Assembly (NCBI GenBank): GCA_014650415.1
Contig: BMUX01000020.1
Location: forward strand, 59,820-123,819
Direction of reading: 5' to 3'
Length of the DNA stretch: 64,000 nucleotides
Source of the DNA: Streptomyces spiroverticillatus
GTDB lineage: Bacteria > Actinomycetota > Actinomycetes > Streptomycetales > Streptomycetaceae
Part shown: piece by piece, positions 33,605-41,684 of the stretch
Numbering within the stretch: position 1 is the stretch's first letter
How the letters are laid out: every line of letters starts with the position of its first letter
Program-made: the position numbers and the translations under genes
The notes under the pieces: model-generated
Database searches by the model: none
The model's input: the letters and a program-made list of their open reading frames with translations, nothing else
Told to the model about the DNA's origin: nothing

Positions 33605-34677
33605 TACCGCACCGTTCGCCTCGCGCACTCCTCCACCACACCGCGCAGGCTGCCCGTCCTTCTCAGCAGCTCCCGCTGGACGTGTGCCCCGTTGCCCCGT
33701 TCCAGCAGGACCTCCAGGTGCTCCTTCACCAGTTCCATGTCCCCGCTGTCCCGCAGCGCCTCCGACACGTGCGCCAGCAGCGCCCGCACCACCGTCTCCG
33801 CCGGGGCCGGCGTCAGGGTCGCCGGGTCGACCAGCTCGCCGCACAGACCCGAGCGGGCCGCCCGCCACGAGGCCAGCCGGGCCAGGCCCACCCCGGTGTC
33901 GTCCACCGGACCGCCCTCGGCCCACGACCGTGCGGCCGTCTCCACCAGCGCCCGTACCAGCGCCGCGATGAGCACCGTGTCGTCCGCCTCCAGGCACACG
34001 TCCGGCACCCGTACCTCCACCGTCGGGTAGTGCCGCGACAGCCGGGCGTCGAAGTAGATCATCCCCTCGTCGAGCAGGGTGCCGGTGGCGAGCATGCCCT
34101 GCACCTGCCGGTGGTAGTTCTCGGCGGACCCGAAGTGCTCCATGGCCCCGGTGGACGGCCAGCGGCCCCACACTCGGCTCCGGTAGGAGGCGTAGCGGGT
34201 GTCCCGCCCCTGCCAGTACGGCGAGTTCGCGCTGAGTGCCACGAGCGCGGGCAGCCACGGCTGGATACGGTCCAGGACCGCGACGCCCTCGTCGTCGGAG
34301 TCCACCGACACGTGCACATGGCAGCCGCAGGTCAGCTGCTCCAGGGCGGTCAGCCCGAACTCCTCCTCCAGCCGCCGGTAGCGGTCCCCGGAGCTGATGG
34401 AGGGGTTCACCGGCAGCGGCGAGGTGGCGAGCGCCGCCAGTTCCGCCCCGGCCCGCCGGGCGCCGGCCGCCGCCTCGCCGCGCCAGCGCCGTACCTCCTT
34501 GGCCAGCCCCTCGATGGTGTGGCGCGGCCGGGTCGCGATCTCCAGCTGCTCCCGGTGCAGCTCCTTCTCCAGGGTGGAGCCGTCGGGCAGCGCCGCCAGG
34601 ACGACGCCGGACACCGCCCTCGGCGTCCCGTCGCTGTCGACCAGTAACAGTTCCTCTTCCACTCCCACACTGCGCAC
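33604..34677 (-). CDS. YbdK-type carboxylate-amine ligase (glutamate-cysteine ligase family 2)
   Basis: 357 residues from a GTG start. Signature: VRSVGVEEELLLVDSDGTPRAVS, then ALPDGSTLEKELHREQLEIATRPRHTIEGL (ATP/metal-binding Glu residues). CGCHVHVSVDSDDEGVAVLDRIQPWLPALVALSANSPYWQGRDTRYASYR and YPTVEVRVPDVCLEADDTVLIAALVRALV follow, all typical of the GCS2 family. E. coli YbdK has only weak gamma-glutamylcysteine ligase activity; actinobacterial paralogues have other roles. No thiol-pathway neighbours are seen. Confidence 0.88.
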   Translation of the reverse strand: MRSVGVEEELLLVDSDGTPRAVSGVVLAALPDGSTLEKELHREQLEIATRPRHTIEGLAKEVRRWRGEAAAGARRAGAELAALATSPLPVNPSISSGDRYRRLEEEFGLTALEQLTCGCHVHVSVDSDDEGVAVLDRIQPWLPALVALSANSPYWQGRDTRYASYRSRVWGRWPSTGAMEHFGSAENYHRQVQGMLATGTLLDEGMIYFDARLSRHYPTVEVRVPDVCLEADDTVLIAALVRALVETAARSWAEGGPVDDTGVGLARLASWRAARSGLCGELVDPATLTPAPAETVVRALLAHVSEALRDSGDMELVKEHLEVLLERGNGAHVQRELLRRTGSLRGVVEECARRTVR

Positions 34678-34831
34678 GGGTGGCCCCCCTCGGGCTCGGT
34701 GATCTTCGCGAATCGACGTCCGCGCCGCGCGCGTCGCCGTCGATCTTCGTGGTGGCGGAGCGAGTGCCCTCTTTCTCTACCCACGTGCTCTGGCCGCGCC
34801 GCATGTTCACGACTGTGCAAATATCGGATTC

Positions 34832-35626
34832 ATGTCGGCATTGAGTGATCTCCTTCCGTCAGAAGCGATACGACTCGACGCCCACGCGACGGACTGGAAG
34901 CAGGCCGTCCGGGACGCGGGCGAACTCCTCGTGGCCACCGGAACCACCACCGCCGACTACACGGCGGAGATGATCCGGAATGTCGAGGAGAACGGGCCGT
35001 ACATCGTCATCGCCCCCGGTTTCGCCTTCGCGCACGCCCGCCCGTCGCCCGCCGTACTGCGAACCGGAATGTCCTGGGTGCGTCTCGCGGAGCCCGTCGA
35101 GTTCGGCCACGAGACCAATGACCCGGTGACTCTGGTGGTCGCCCTCGCCGCGAAGGACGCCGCCGCCCACACCGCCGCGATGGCCTCCCTCGCCCGCCTC
35201 CTGGGCGACCCGGAAACCTCCCGCGCCCTGCACGAAGCGCCTACGCCACAGGCACTGCACGCCGTACTCGCCGGGCAGCAGGACGTACGTACTCCGCAGA
35301 AGGCGGCGCCCGCCGCACCTGCGGGACGCGGTGCGCCCGGCATGCACAAGATCCTCACCGTCTGCGGCAACGGCGTCGGCACCAGCCTCTTCCTGAAGAA
35401 CACCCTGGAACAGGTCCTGGACCGCTGGAGGTGGGGGAAGTACGTCACCGTCGAGGCCACCGACACCATCTCCGCCAAGGGCAAGGCCTCCGAGGCCGTC
35501 GCGATCCTCACCTCGCGCGAGATCGCCCGCACGCTCGGGGACGTGGGCGTGCCGGTCAAGGTCGTCGAGGACTTCACCAGCACCACCGAGGTCGACGGCG
35601 TCCTGCGCGACACGTACGACGTCTGA
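34832..35626 (+). CDS. PTS IIA-IIB fusion (ascorbate/UlaC-UlaB type)
   Basis: 264 residues. Residues 1-150 are a mannitol/fructose-fold IIA domain with the phosphorylated His in FAFAHARP (H68) and NDPVTLVVALAAKDAAAH. An Ala/Pro linker follows. Residues 170-264 are a IIB of the lactose/ascorbate fold, beginning MHKILTVCGNGVGTSLFLKNTLE with phospho-Cys C178. In E. coli, UlaC and UlaB are separate; fusion in IIA-IIB order is seen in some Gram-positives. The next gene, 30 bp on, is the IIC permease. Enzyme I and HPr must come from elsewhere, and no catabolic enzyme is adjacent. Confidence 0.87.
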   Translation: MSALSDLLPSEAIRLDAHATDWKQAVRDAGELLVATGTTTADYTAEMIRNVEENGPYIVIAPGFAFAHARPSPAVLRTGMSWVRLAEPVEFGHETNDPVTLVVALAAKDAAAHTAAMASLARLLGDPETSRALHEAPTPQALHAVLAGQQDVRTPQKAAPAAPAGRGAPGMHKILTVCGNGVGTSLFLKNTLEQVLDRWRWGKYVTVEATDTISAKGKASEAVAILTSREIARTLGDVGVPVKVVEDFTSTTEVDGVLRDTYDV

Positions 35627-35656
35627 TCAAGGACTTACGGCACGGAGGCCCCGCAC

Positions 35657-37222
35657 ATGGACTGGCTCGTTTCCTTCGCGAAGTTCCTCGTCAACGAGAT
35701 CCTCAGCCAACCCGCCTACCTCATCGGCATCATCACCGCCGTCGGCCTGATCGCCCTGCGCAAGTCCACGGGGCAGGTGGTCGGCGGCGCGATCAAGGCG
35801 ACGCTGGGCTTCCTGCTGATCGGCGCGGGCGCGGGCCTCGTCGTCAACTCCCTGGCCCCGCTCGGCGAGATGATCCAGGGCTCGACCGGTGCACACGGCG
35901 TCATCCCCACCAACGAGGCCATCGTCGGCATCGCCCAGGCCCAGTTCGGGGCGAGAGTGGCGTGGCTGATGATCGTGGGCTTCGCGGTCAGCCTGCTCCT
36001 GGCCCGCTTCACACCACTGCGGTACGTCTTCCTGACCGGCCATCACATGCTGTTCATGGCAACCCTGTTGACCATGGTGCTGGCCACCGCCGGACAGGGC
36101 TCGGTCGCCGTCGTCATCGTCGGCGGCATCCTGCTCGGGATCCTCCTGGTCGCCCTGCCCGCCTTCGCGCACCCCTGGACCAAACGCGTCACCGGCAACA
36201 ACAGCGTCGCCATCGGCCACTTCGGCACCGCCGGATACATCACGGCCGGCGCGGCCGGTCAGCTCGTCGGCAAGCGCAGCCGCAGCACCGAGGAGATGAA
36301 CCTCCCCGAGGGCCTGCGCTTCCTGCGCGACTCGATGGTCGCCACCGCGCTCTCCATGGTCCTCATCTACATGATCATGGCGGTGGTCTTCCTGGTGAAG
36401 GTCGGCCAGGACGTCGCCTTCAAGGCCTTCGGCGACGGGGCGGCGGCCACCGACGTCGGCAACTACCTGATGAAGTCCGTGATGCAGGGCCTCCAGTTCG
36501 GCATCGCCGTCGCCGTCATCCTCTTCGGCGTCCGTACGATCCTCGGCGAGCTGGTCCCCGCCTTCCAGGGCATCGCCAACAAGCTCGTGCCCGGCGCCGT
36601 CCCCTCGCTCGACGCGCCGATCGTCTTCCCGTACGCCCAGAACGCCGTCCTGATCGGCTTCATCTCCAGCTTCATCGGCGGCCTGATCAGCCTCGGTCTG
36701 CTCGCCTGGATCTTCAACCCGGCCTTCGGCCTCGCCCTGGTCCTGCCCGGCCTGGTCCCGCACTTCTTCACCGGCGGCGCGGCCGGCGTCTACGGCAACG
36801 CCACCGGCGGCCGGCGCGGCGCGGTCGTCGGAGCCTTCCTCAACGGCGTCCTCATCACCTTCCTCCCGGCCCTCCTGCTCAAGGTGCTGGGCGCGTTCGG
36901 CAAGGAGAACACCACCTTCGGCGACGCCGACTTCGGCTGGTTCGGCTCGATCATCGGCAACGTCGCCAAGATCGGCGGAGGCGGTGCGATCGCCCTGATG
37001 CTGCTGGTCGGCGCGGTCCTCCTGGTCGGCGCGATCGTCATGCAGAAGCGGGTCGTGGAGACCGGCTGGGACCCCGGCGCCAAGCGCGACGCCGCACTCG
37101 GCGTGCACGCCCACGTGACGACCGAGGACCCGGTGGACAGTGCCGCATCCACCGGGTCGGGCGGGGCTTACTCCCGCATCGCCCCGCCGGCCGGAGCGCC
37201 GGCTCCGCCGCCCCGGCCGTGA
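35657..37222 (+). CDS. ulaA: PTS ascorbate-type IIC permease (UlaA/SgaT)
   Basis: 521 residues with about eleven to twelve membrane segments. Begins MDWLVSFAKFLVNEILSQPAYLIGIITAVGLIALRKSTGQVVGGAIKATLGFLLIGAGA, the conserved UlaA N-terminus. GTAGYITAGAAGQLVGKRSRSTEEMNLPEGLRFLRDSMV and PHFFTGGAAGVYGNATGGRRGAVVGAFLNGVLITFLPALLL are equally characteristic. It brings in and phosphorylates L-ascorbate or a related sugar acid with the fused IIA-IIB. A Pro/Ala-rich cytoplasmic tail of about 50 residues follows the last helix. Substrate by analogy only. Confidence 0.9.
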   Translation: MDWLVSFAKFLVNEILSQPAYLIGIITAVGLIALRKSTGQVVGGAIKATLGFLLIGAGAGLVVNSLAPLGEMIQGSTGAHGVIPTNEAIVGIAQAQFGARVAWLMIVGFAVSLLLARFTPLRYVFLTGHHMLFMATLLTMVLATAGQGSVAVVIVGGILLGILLVALPAFAHPWTKRVTGNNSVAIGHFGTAGYITAGAAGQLVGKRSRSTEEMNLPEGLRFLRDSMVATALSMVLIYMIMAVVFLVKVGQDVAFKAFGDGAAATDVGNYLMKSVMQGLQFGIAVAVILFGVRTILGELVPAFQGIANKLVPGAVPSLDAPIVFPYAQNAVLIGFISSFIGGLISLGLLAWIFNPAFGLALVLPGLVPHFFTGGAAGVYGNATGGRRGAVVGAFLNGVLITFLPALLLKVLGAFGKENTTFGDADFGWFGSIIGNVAKIGGGGAIALMLLVGAVLLVGAIVMQKRVVETGWDPGAKRDAALGVHAHVTTEDPVDSAASTGSGGAYSRIAPPAGAPAPPPRP

Positions 37223-37229
37223 ACGGCTC

Positions 37230-38087
37230 CTACACCGCGCGCCAGAGCGCCGGAACGTTCGGCGGCTCCCAGCCCGCGCTCGCCGTGTGCGTCTGGAGAC
37301 AGACGTAGGAACGCCCGCCGTACGTCACCCGGTCGCCCGCCTTGTACGCGGTGCCCGCCTTCCAGGTGCCGGACGGCGGCGGCGTGGTCGGCGGATCGGT
37401 CGGGCCAGGACCCTGCGGGACGTTGAGGACGAAGTCGTAACTCCCCTCCCTGGCAGGCCCGTTGTTGCGCATGGTCATCAGGAGGCGGGCATCGAAGATG
37501 CTGTCGGTGTTGTTGCGCGGCTCGTTCGGGAAGTACAACTGCGTCGTCAGCACGGGCCGGTTGGGGGCCTGCACCTTGACGTGGATGTGCCGGGTGCGGC
37601 CCGGGTAGAGGCCCGGCACGATCGTCGTCAGGCTGAACGCACCCTGGGCGTTGGTGAACTGATGCCCCCGGAAGCGGAAACCGGTGTTGTCGTACGCCCC
37701 GTTGACGTCCGCCTGCCAGAAGTCCAGCAGGGCGTTCGCGATCGGGCGACAGGCGAGCCCGAAGACGTACCCCGTCACCGTGAGCCGGGTGCCGGGCGGG
37801 TTTCCGTCCAGGAGTGAGGTGCGCAGCGGCGAGTTCGGCTTGAAGTACGGGCCCTCGGTCTGCGCCGGAGTCGGGTCGTCTCCGTCGTCGCACGACGGGG
37901 TCAGCTCGGGCGGTACATCGCTGTCACGCGCCGTCCTGGCCAGTGCGGGCACGCCCACCAGCGCGGTGGGCAGTGCCACTCCGGCGGCGAGAGCGGCGCG
38001 CAGCACGGCCTTGCGGGAAGGGCGGGGCCCGGATGCGTCGGGGGCGCCGGGCTGGTCGGGGGTGCCGGGCGGCTGGGGCTGGTCCAT
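37230..38087 (-). CDS. Secreted intradiol ring-cleavage dioxygenase with a CBM5/12-like C-terminal domain
   Basis: 285 residues from the ATG at 38087. A long n-region (MDQPQPPGTPDQPGAPDASGPRP) precedes SRKAVLRAALAAGVALPTALVGVPALA, a Sec or weak Tat signal. The catalytic domain has QTEGPYFKPNSPLRTS, TGYVFGLACRPIANALLDFWQADVNGAYDN and GLYPGRTRHIHVKVQAP, holding the Tyr/Tyr/His/His Fe(III) ligands. The final 45 residues (WKAGTAYKAGDRVTYGG..YVCLQTHTASAGWEPPNVPALW) are a CBM5/12-type module. The same fusion is known in Streptomyces SirexAA-E (SACTE_2871), a secreted catechol dioxygenase whose module binds lignin. A role in aromatic lignin fragments is inferred by that analogy. Confidence 0.87.
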   Translation of the reverse strand: MDQPQPPGTPDQPGAPDASGPRPSRKAVLRAALAAGVALPTALVGVPALARTARDSDVPPELTPSCDDGDDPTPAQTEGPYFKPNSPLRTSLLDGNPPGTRLTVTGYVFGLACRPIANALLDFWQADVNGAYDNTGFRFRGHQFTNAQGAFSLTTIVPGLYPGRTRHIHVKVQAPNRPVLTTQLYFPNEPRNNTDSIFDARLLMTMRNNGPAREGSYDFVLNVPQGPGPTDPPTTPPPSGTWKAGTAYKAGDRVTYGGRSYVCLQTHTASAGWEPPNVPALWRAV

Positions 38088-38188
38088 GGCGGGGACGCCT
38101 CCAAGTGGGGGAGCGGAAGGGGGGAGAGCCGGGGCCTGTGGGGCAGGCCCCGGGACGCTCCGGGCGCGCTCCGGAAGTCCCCTTGAAC

Positions 38189-39100
38189 CTAGGGCGGCGA
38201 CTCGGGGTGCGCGAGGGACGGGATGCGGTAGTCGTGGTGCATTGCACCGCTGCCGCGCCGGAACTCGCCCGGGCTGATGCCGGTCTCGCGGCGGAAGAAC
38301 CGGCAGAAGTACGCGGGGTCCGCGAAGCCGACCTCCGCCGCGACCTGACGTACCGTCAAGTCCGTTCGTACAAGGAGCCGTTTGGCCTCGTGGGTACGGA
38401 CCTCGCGGACCAGCTGTCCGGGAGTGCGGCCGGTGGTCTGCTTCACCGCCTCGTTGAGATAGCCCACGGTCACCCCGATCCGGCGGGCGCAGGACCGCAC
38501 CTCCCACACCTCGGGGCCCGGCCGCGCCAGCAACCGTACGAACTCCTGGGACACCAGGGCGGGCCGGCCCGTCGGGTCGGGCGTGGGGGCGACGCTGCCC
38601 GCCAGCCGGGAGGCCCGCACGATCAGTACGTGCAGATAGGCGCGCAGCACCGAGGCGAAGCCCTCCTGGCCCGCCCGGTACTCGCGCTCCAGCTCGGCGA
38701 CCAGCCGCGCGAAGGCCGGGGCGTCGTCCCCGGCGGGGCTGAACCACGGCCGCTCGCCGAGCGCGCGCAATAGGTCGCGGTCGCCGGGGTGGTCGAGCAG
38801 GAAGTCCTCGGTGAAGAGGATGACGCGGCCGTGCAGATCGGTGGCGTTCTCCCAGTAGTGCACCTGGCCGGGGACGACGAAGCACAGGTGCGGCGGGCGC
38901 AGCTCCCAGCGGGAGAGGTCGATGACGTGCGCGCCGCGCCCGCTGGTGACGAAGACGATCTCGTAGAAGGTGTGGCGGTGCGGGAAGGAGGCCCGCGAGA
39001 GCGCGCCGATGCTGTCGAACGACCCGATGGCGAAAGGGAGTTGCTGGGGTGCGGGCACCTCGAGGCGGTGCAGCGGAACGGCTCTCTCCACGGTCTCCAT
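38189..39100 (-). CDS. AraC-family transcriptional regulator
   Basis: 303 residues, start METVERAVPLHRLE with GGGAGAGGG upstream. The N-terminal cupin has FPHRHTFYEIVFVTSGRGAHVIDLSRWELRPPHLCFVVPGQVHYW (effector pocket). The C-terminal double HTH runs from VWEVRSCARRIGVTVGYLNEAVKQTTGRTPGQLVREVRTHEAKRLLVRTDLTVRQVAAEVGFADPAYFCRFFRRETGISPGEFR, an intact AraC signature. It lies 101 bp upstream of the dioxygenase on the same strand and so is the likely regulator of that gene, perhaps sensing an aromatic acid. Confidence 0.88.
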   Translation of the reverse strand: METVERAVPLHRLEVPAPQQLPFAIGSFDSIGALSRASFPHRHTFYEIVFVTSGRGAHVIDLSRWELRPPHLCFVVPGQVHYWENATDLHGRVILFTEDFLLDHPGDRDLLRALGERPWFSPAGDDAPAFARLVAELEREYRAGQEGFASVLRAYLHVLIVRASRLAGSVAPTPDPTGRPALVSQEFVRLLARPGPEVWEVRSCARRIGVTVGYLNEAVKQTTGRTPGQLVREVRTHEAKRLLVRTDLTVRQVAAEVGFADPAYFCRFFRRETGISPGEFRRGSGAMHHDYRIPSLAHPESPP

Positions 39101-39329
39101 GAGCGCTGCCCTCTCCCTTCCCGGGGCCCGGGGCCCACAACTGGTCCGGACCAATGCACGATGTCATGCGGACCGGGCCGCGAACAGGGCGGGCGTCGGC
39201 CGGGTACCGGAAGATGGTGCGGCGGGGGCGCCCTCGACAACAGCGGCCGACCACGGCCAATCCACCGGGCCGCCCGCTCCGAACACCCCGAGAGGGCCCG
39301 ACCCAGAGAAGCCGGAGGCGGAGACGCAC

Positions 39330-40037
39330 ATGCGAACCCGAGGGGCGAGCGCGAGCGAACGTACCGACGAGCAAAAGCCCGCCCCCGAGGCGGCCGTCCT
39401 GCTCCTGCACGGCGGCCGCGCCGACGGCCTGGAACCTCCCCCTCCGCTGAACCTCCCCGGCCGCCGCATGATCCCCTTCGGCCGCGCCATCACCCGGGCG
39501 GCAGGCTCGCACCCCCTTGCCCTGCGCACCGCCGTCTACCGGCACCGGGGCTGGAACGGCACCCGCGCCGATCCCGTGCACGACGCCCTGCGCGCCCTCG
39601 ACTCCCTGGCCGAAGACCTCGGCCCCGTACCCGTCGTCCTCGTCGGCCACTCCATGGGCGGCCGGGCGGCCCTCCGCGTCGCCGGTCACCCCCAGGTCAC
39701 CGGGGTGGTCGGACTCGCCCCGTGGTGCCCGGCGGACGAGCCGGTCGACCACCTCGCGGGCCGCGACCTCGTCCTCCTGCACGGCGACCGCGACCGTACG
39801 ACCAGTCCCCGTGGCACCCGCGAACTGGCGGCCCGCGCCCGCCGGGCCGGGGCCCGCACCTGTGTCGTCACCGTCGAGGGCGGCGACCACGCGATGCTGC
39901 GCCGCGCGGGGGAGTGGCACACGGCGACGGCGGCGGTCACCACCGGGCTGCTGGGGTTCTCCCCGCTGCCGACAGCGGTGTCAGCGGCGCTCGCACCGGG
40001 CGGCGACACCGTCCTGCGCATCGAGGACCTGCGCTGA
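39330..40037 (+). CDS. Alpha/beta hydrolase (dienelactone-hydrolase-like)
   Basis: 235 residues from the ATG at 39330 with GGAG 6 bp upstream; the longer frame to 38970 overlaps the AraC gene. The nucleophile elbow is PVVLVGHSMGGRAALRVAG. The acid/His part is LVLLHGDRDRTTSPRGTRELAARARRAGARTCVVTVEGGDHAMLRRAGEWH. The early AVLLLHGGRADGLEPPPPLNLPGRRMIPFGRAI resembles lipase/carboxylesterase starts. Soluble, no signal peptide. The stop codon directly abuts the stop of the opposing YihY gene. Confidence 0.82.
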   Translation: MRTRGASASERTDEQKPAPEAAVLLLHGGRADGLEPPPPLNLPGRRMIPFGRAITRAAGSHPLALRTAVYRHRGWNGTRADPVHDALRALDSLAEDLGPVPVVLVGHSMGGRAALRVAGHPQVTGVVGLAPWCPADEPVDHLAGRDLVLLHGDRDRTTSPRGTRELAARARRAGARTCVVTVEGGDHAMLRRAGEWHTATAAVTTGLLGFSPLPTAVSAALAPGGDTVLRIEDLR

Positions 40038-40976
40038 CTACTCCGCCACCGCCCTCGGCGCCTCCCGAGGATGCCGTTGCCTCGGTCCCCGCCCCTCCAG
40101 CCTCGCCAACTCCACGTTGAACTGCGCCCCCACCAGCAGCGCAAGGTTCGCGAACCACACCCACACCAGGAACACCACGATCCCCGCCAGCGACCCGTAC
40201 AACCGGCTGTAGCTCGCGATGTGCGTCGTGTAGAACGCGAACCCCGCCGACGCCGTCAGCCACAGCACCGCCGCCAGCACACCCCCCGGCAGCCCCCGCC
40301 GCACACCTCTGGCCACAGCAGGCCCGGTGTGGAACAGAATCATGATCAGCAGTGCCACCAGGAACCCCAGCACGGGCCACTTCAGCCCCGACCACACCGC
40401 TTCCCCCACGTCCCCCATGCCCAGCTTGTCCGCGAGCCCCCGCGCCATCGGACCCGTGATCACCAGCGCCGCCGCACTCGTCAGCAGCACCAGCAGCAGA
40501 CACGCCGCCGTCACCAGGATCAGGTGCGCCTTGCGCAACGCCGGGCGGACGTCCCGTACGTGATGCATGGCGTGCATCGCCCGCCGGAACACCGCCAGAT
40601 AGCTCGACGCCGACCACAGGGCGCTCACCGTTCCCGTGACCATCAGCAGCCACACCGCCGAGTTCCCGTGGACCGCGTCCTCCAGTGCCTGGCGCAGCGC
40701 GTTGCTGGACTCCGCAGGGGCCACCGAGGCGATGTCGTCGATCAAGGACTGCGTCGCGTCCGGGTTGGCGAGCCCGATCAGCGTGACGGTGATCAGCAGC
40801 GAGGGCAGCAGCGCCAGGATCGCGTAGTAGGTGAGCGCCGCCGCCCAGTCGGACACGTCGTCGTTCCACACCGACACGGGGGTGCGGCGCAGCGCGGTGC
40901 GGTAGCGGGCCAGCACCCCGGGGGCGGGAGGCGGACCGCTCCGGTCGGACGGCGGTGCGGTGGGCTCACTCGGCAT
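40038..40976 (-). CDS. YihY/virulence factor BrkB family membrane protein
   Basis: 312 residues from the ATG at 40976 (GGAAG 8 bp upstream). Six transmembrane helices with the family start VLARYRTALRRTPVSVWNDDVSDWAAALTYYAILALLPSLLITVTLIGLANP. WLLMVTGTVSALWSASSYLAVFRRAMHAMHHVRDVRP and the C-terminal YGSLAGIVVFLVWVWFANLALLVGAQFNVELARLEG are also diagnostic. Function of the family is unsettled (once called RNase BN). Inner-membrane protein. The Arg/Pro tail is basic. Confidence 0.9.
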   Translation of the reverse strand: MPSEPTAPPSDRSGPPPAPGVLARYRTALRRTPVSVWNDDVSDWAAALTYYAILALLPSLLITVTLIGLANPDATQSLIDDIASVAPAESSNALRQALEDAVHGNSAVWLLMVTGTVSALWSASSYLAVFRRAMHAMHHVRDVRPALRKAHLILVTAACLLLVLLTSAAALVITGPMARGLADKLGMGDVGEAVWSGLKWPVLGFLVALLIMILFHTGPAVARGVRRGLPGGVLAAVLWLTASAGFAFYTTHIASYSRLYGSLAGIVVFLVWVWFANLALLVGAQFNVELARLEGRGPRQRHPREAPRAVAE

Positions 40977-41081
40977 GGGGGTACTTCCGTGGGTCGATCG
41001 GGGTTCGGCTGCGCCTACCTTCTCACCCGTTGTCGCGCTTCTCCCCATCTGGTGCGGTACGTCGTCGTCCCGTGCGGTGTG

Positions 41082-41585
41082 TCAGCGGGAACGGGTGTTC
41101 TCGTCGTATGCCCCGGAACCGGCCGCCGACTCCTCCGCCGACTCCTCGCCCTCCGCCTTCCCGCGCGGCGCCTTCCGCGCCTCCCCGCGCAGCGCGATCC
41201 CGGTGGCCAGCGCGCCGACGCCCTCCCAGATCCCCACCCCGAGGAACCCGGCCGGAGCCCTCCCGGTGACCACGGCGAGCGTGAAGACGGTGAAGGTGAG
41301 CAGCCGGAAGGGCACCGTCCAGCGGAAGAAGGCCCGCCAGTCCGCGAGCGCGGCCAGCACGTAGTACACGCCCATGTTCACCGCCGCCATCGACGAGGCG
41401 GTGAGGAACATCAGGGTGTGGTCCCCGGCGGCCCGCTGCCCGTCGGGTATCGGCGCGAAGCCCATCAGCGCGAGCTGGGCGTCCGGGGCGACGAGCCCCA
41501 CGACGCCCAGCGCGGTGGCCAGCAGACCGAAGACCGCCATGGTCCAGCCGGAGGAGGAACGGGGCAGCCGTACGGAGAGGTTCAC
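41082..41585 (-). CDS. Conserved four-helix membrane protein
   Basis: 167 residues. Four hydrophobic segments (WTMAVFGLLATALGVVGLVAP, LMFLTASSMAAVNMGVYYVLAAL, FRLLTFTVFTLAVVTGRAP, FLGVGIWEGVGALATGIAL) and an acidic tail (GEESAEESAAGSGAYDENTRSR). It is a DUF4383/'DoxX-like'-sized integral membrane protein common in actinomycetes; I cannot fix the family. Function unknown. Confidence 0.65.
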   Translation of the reverse strand: MNLSVRLPRSSSGWTMAVFGLLATALGVVGLVAPDAQLALMGFAPIPDGQRAAGDHTLMFLTASSMAAVNMGVYYVLAALADWRAFFRWTVPFRLLTFTVFTLAVVTGRAPAGFLGVGIWEGVGALATGIALRGEARKAPRGKAEGEESAEESAAGSGAYDENTRSR

Positions 41586-41684
41586 GGGGGTCCTTCGGAA
41601 GGCGGAGCGATGAGGGGGCGGCGGCGGAGCCGGCCGACGGGACAGTTGATCACTGAATGATCCGCCTCACCACCCCCAACCTGC

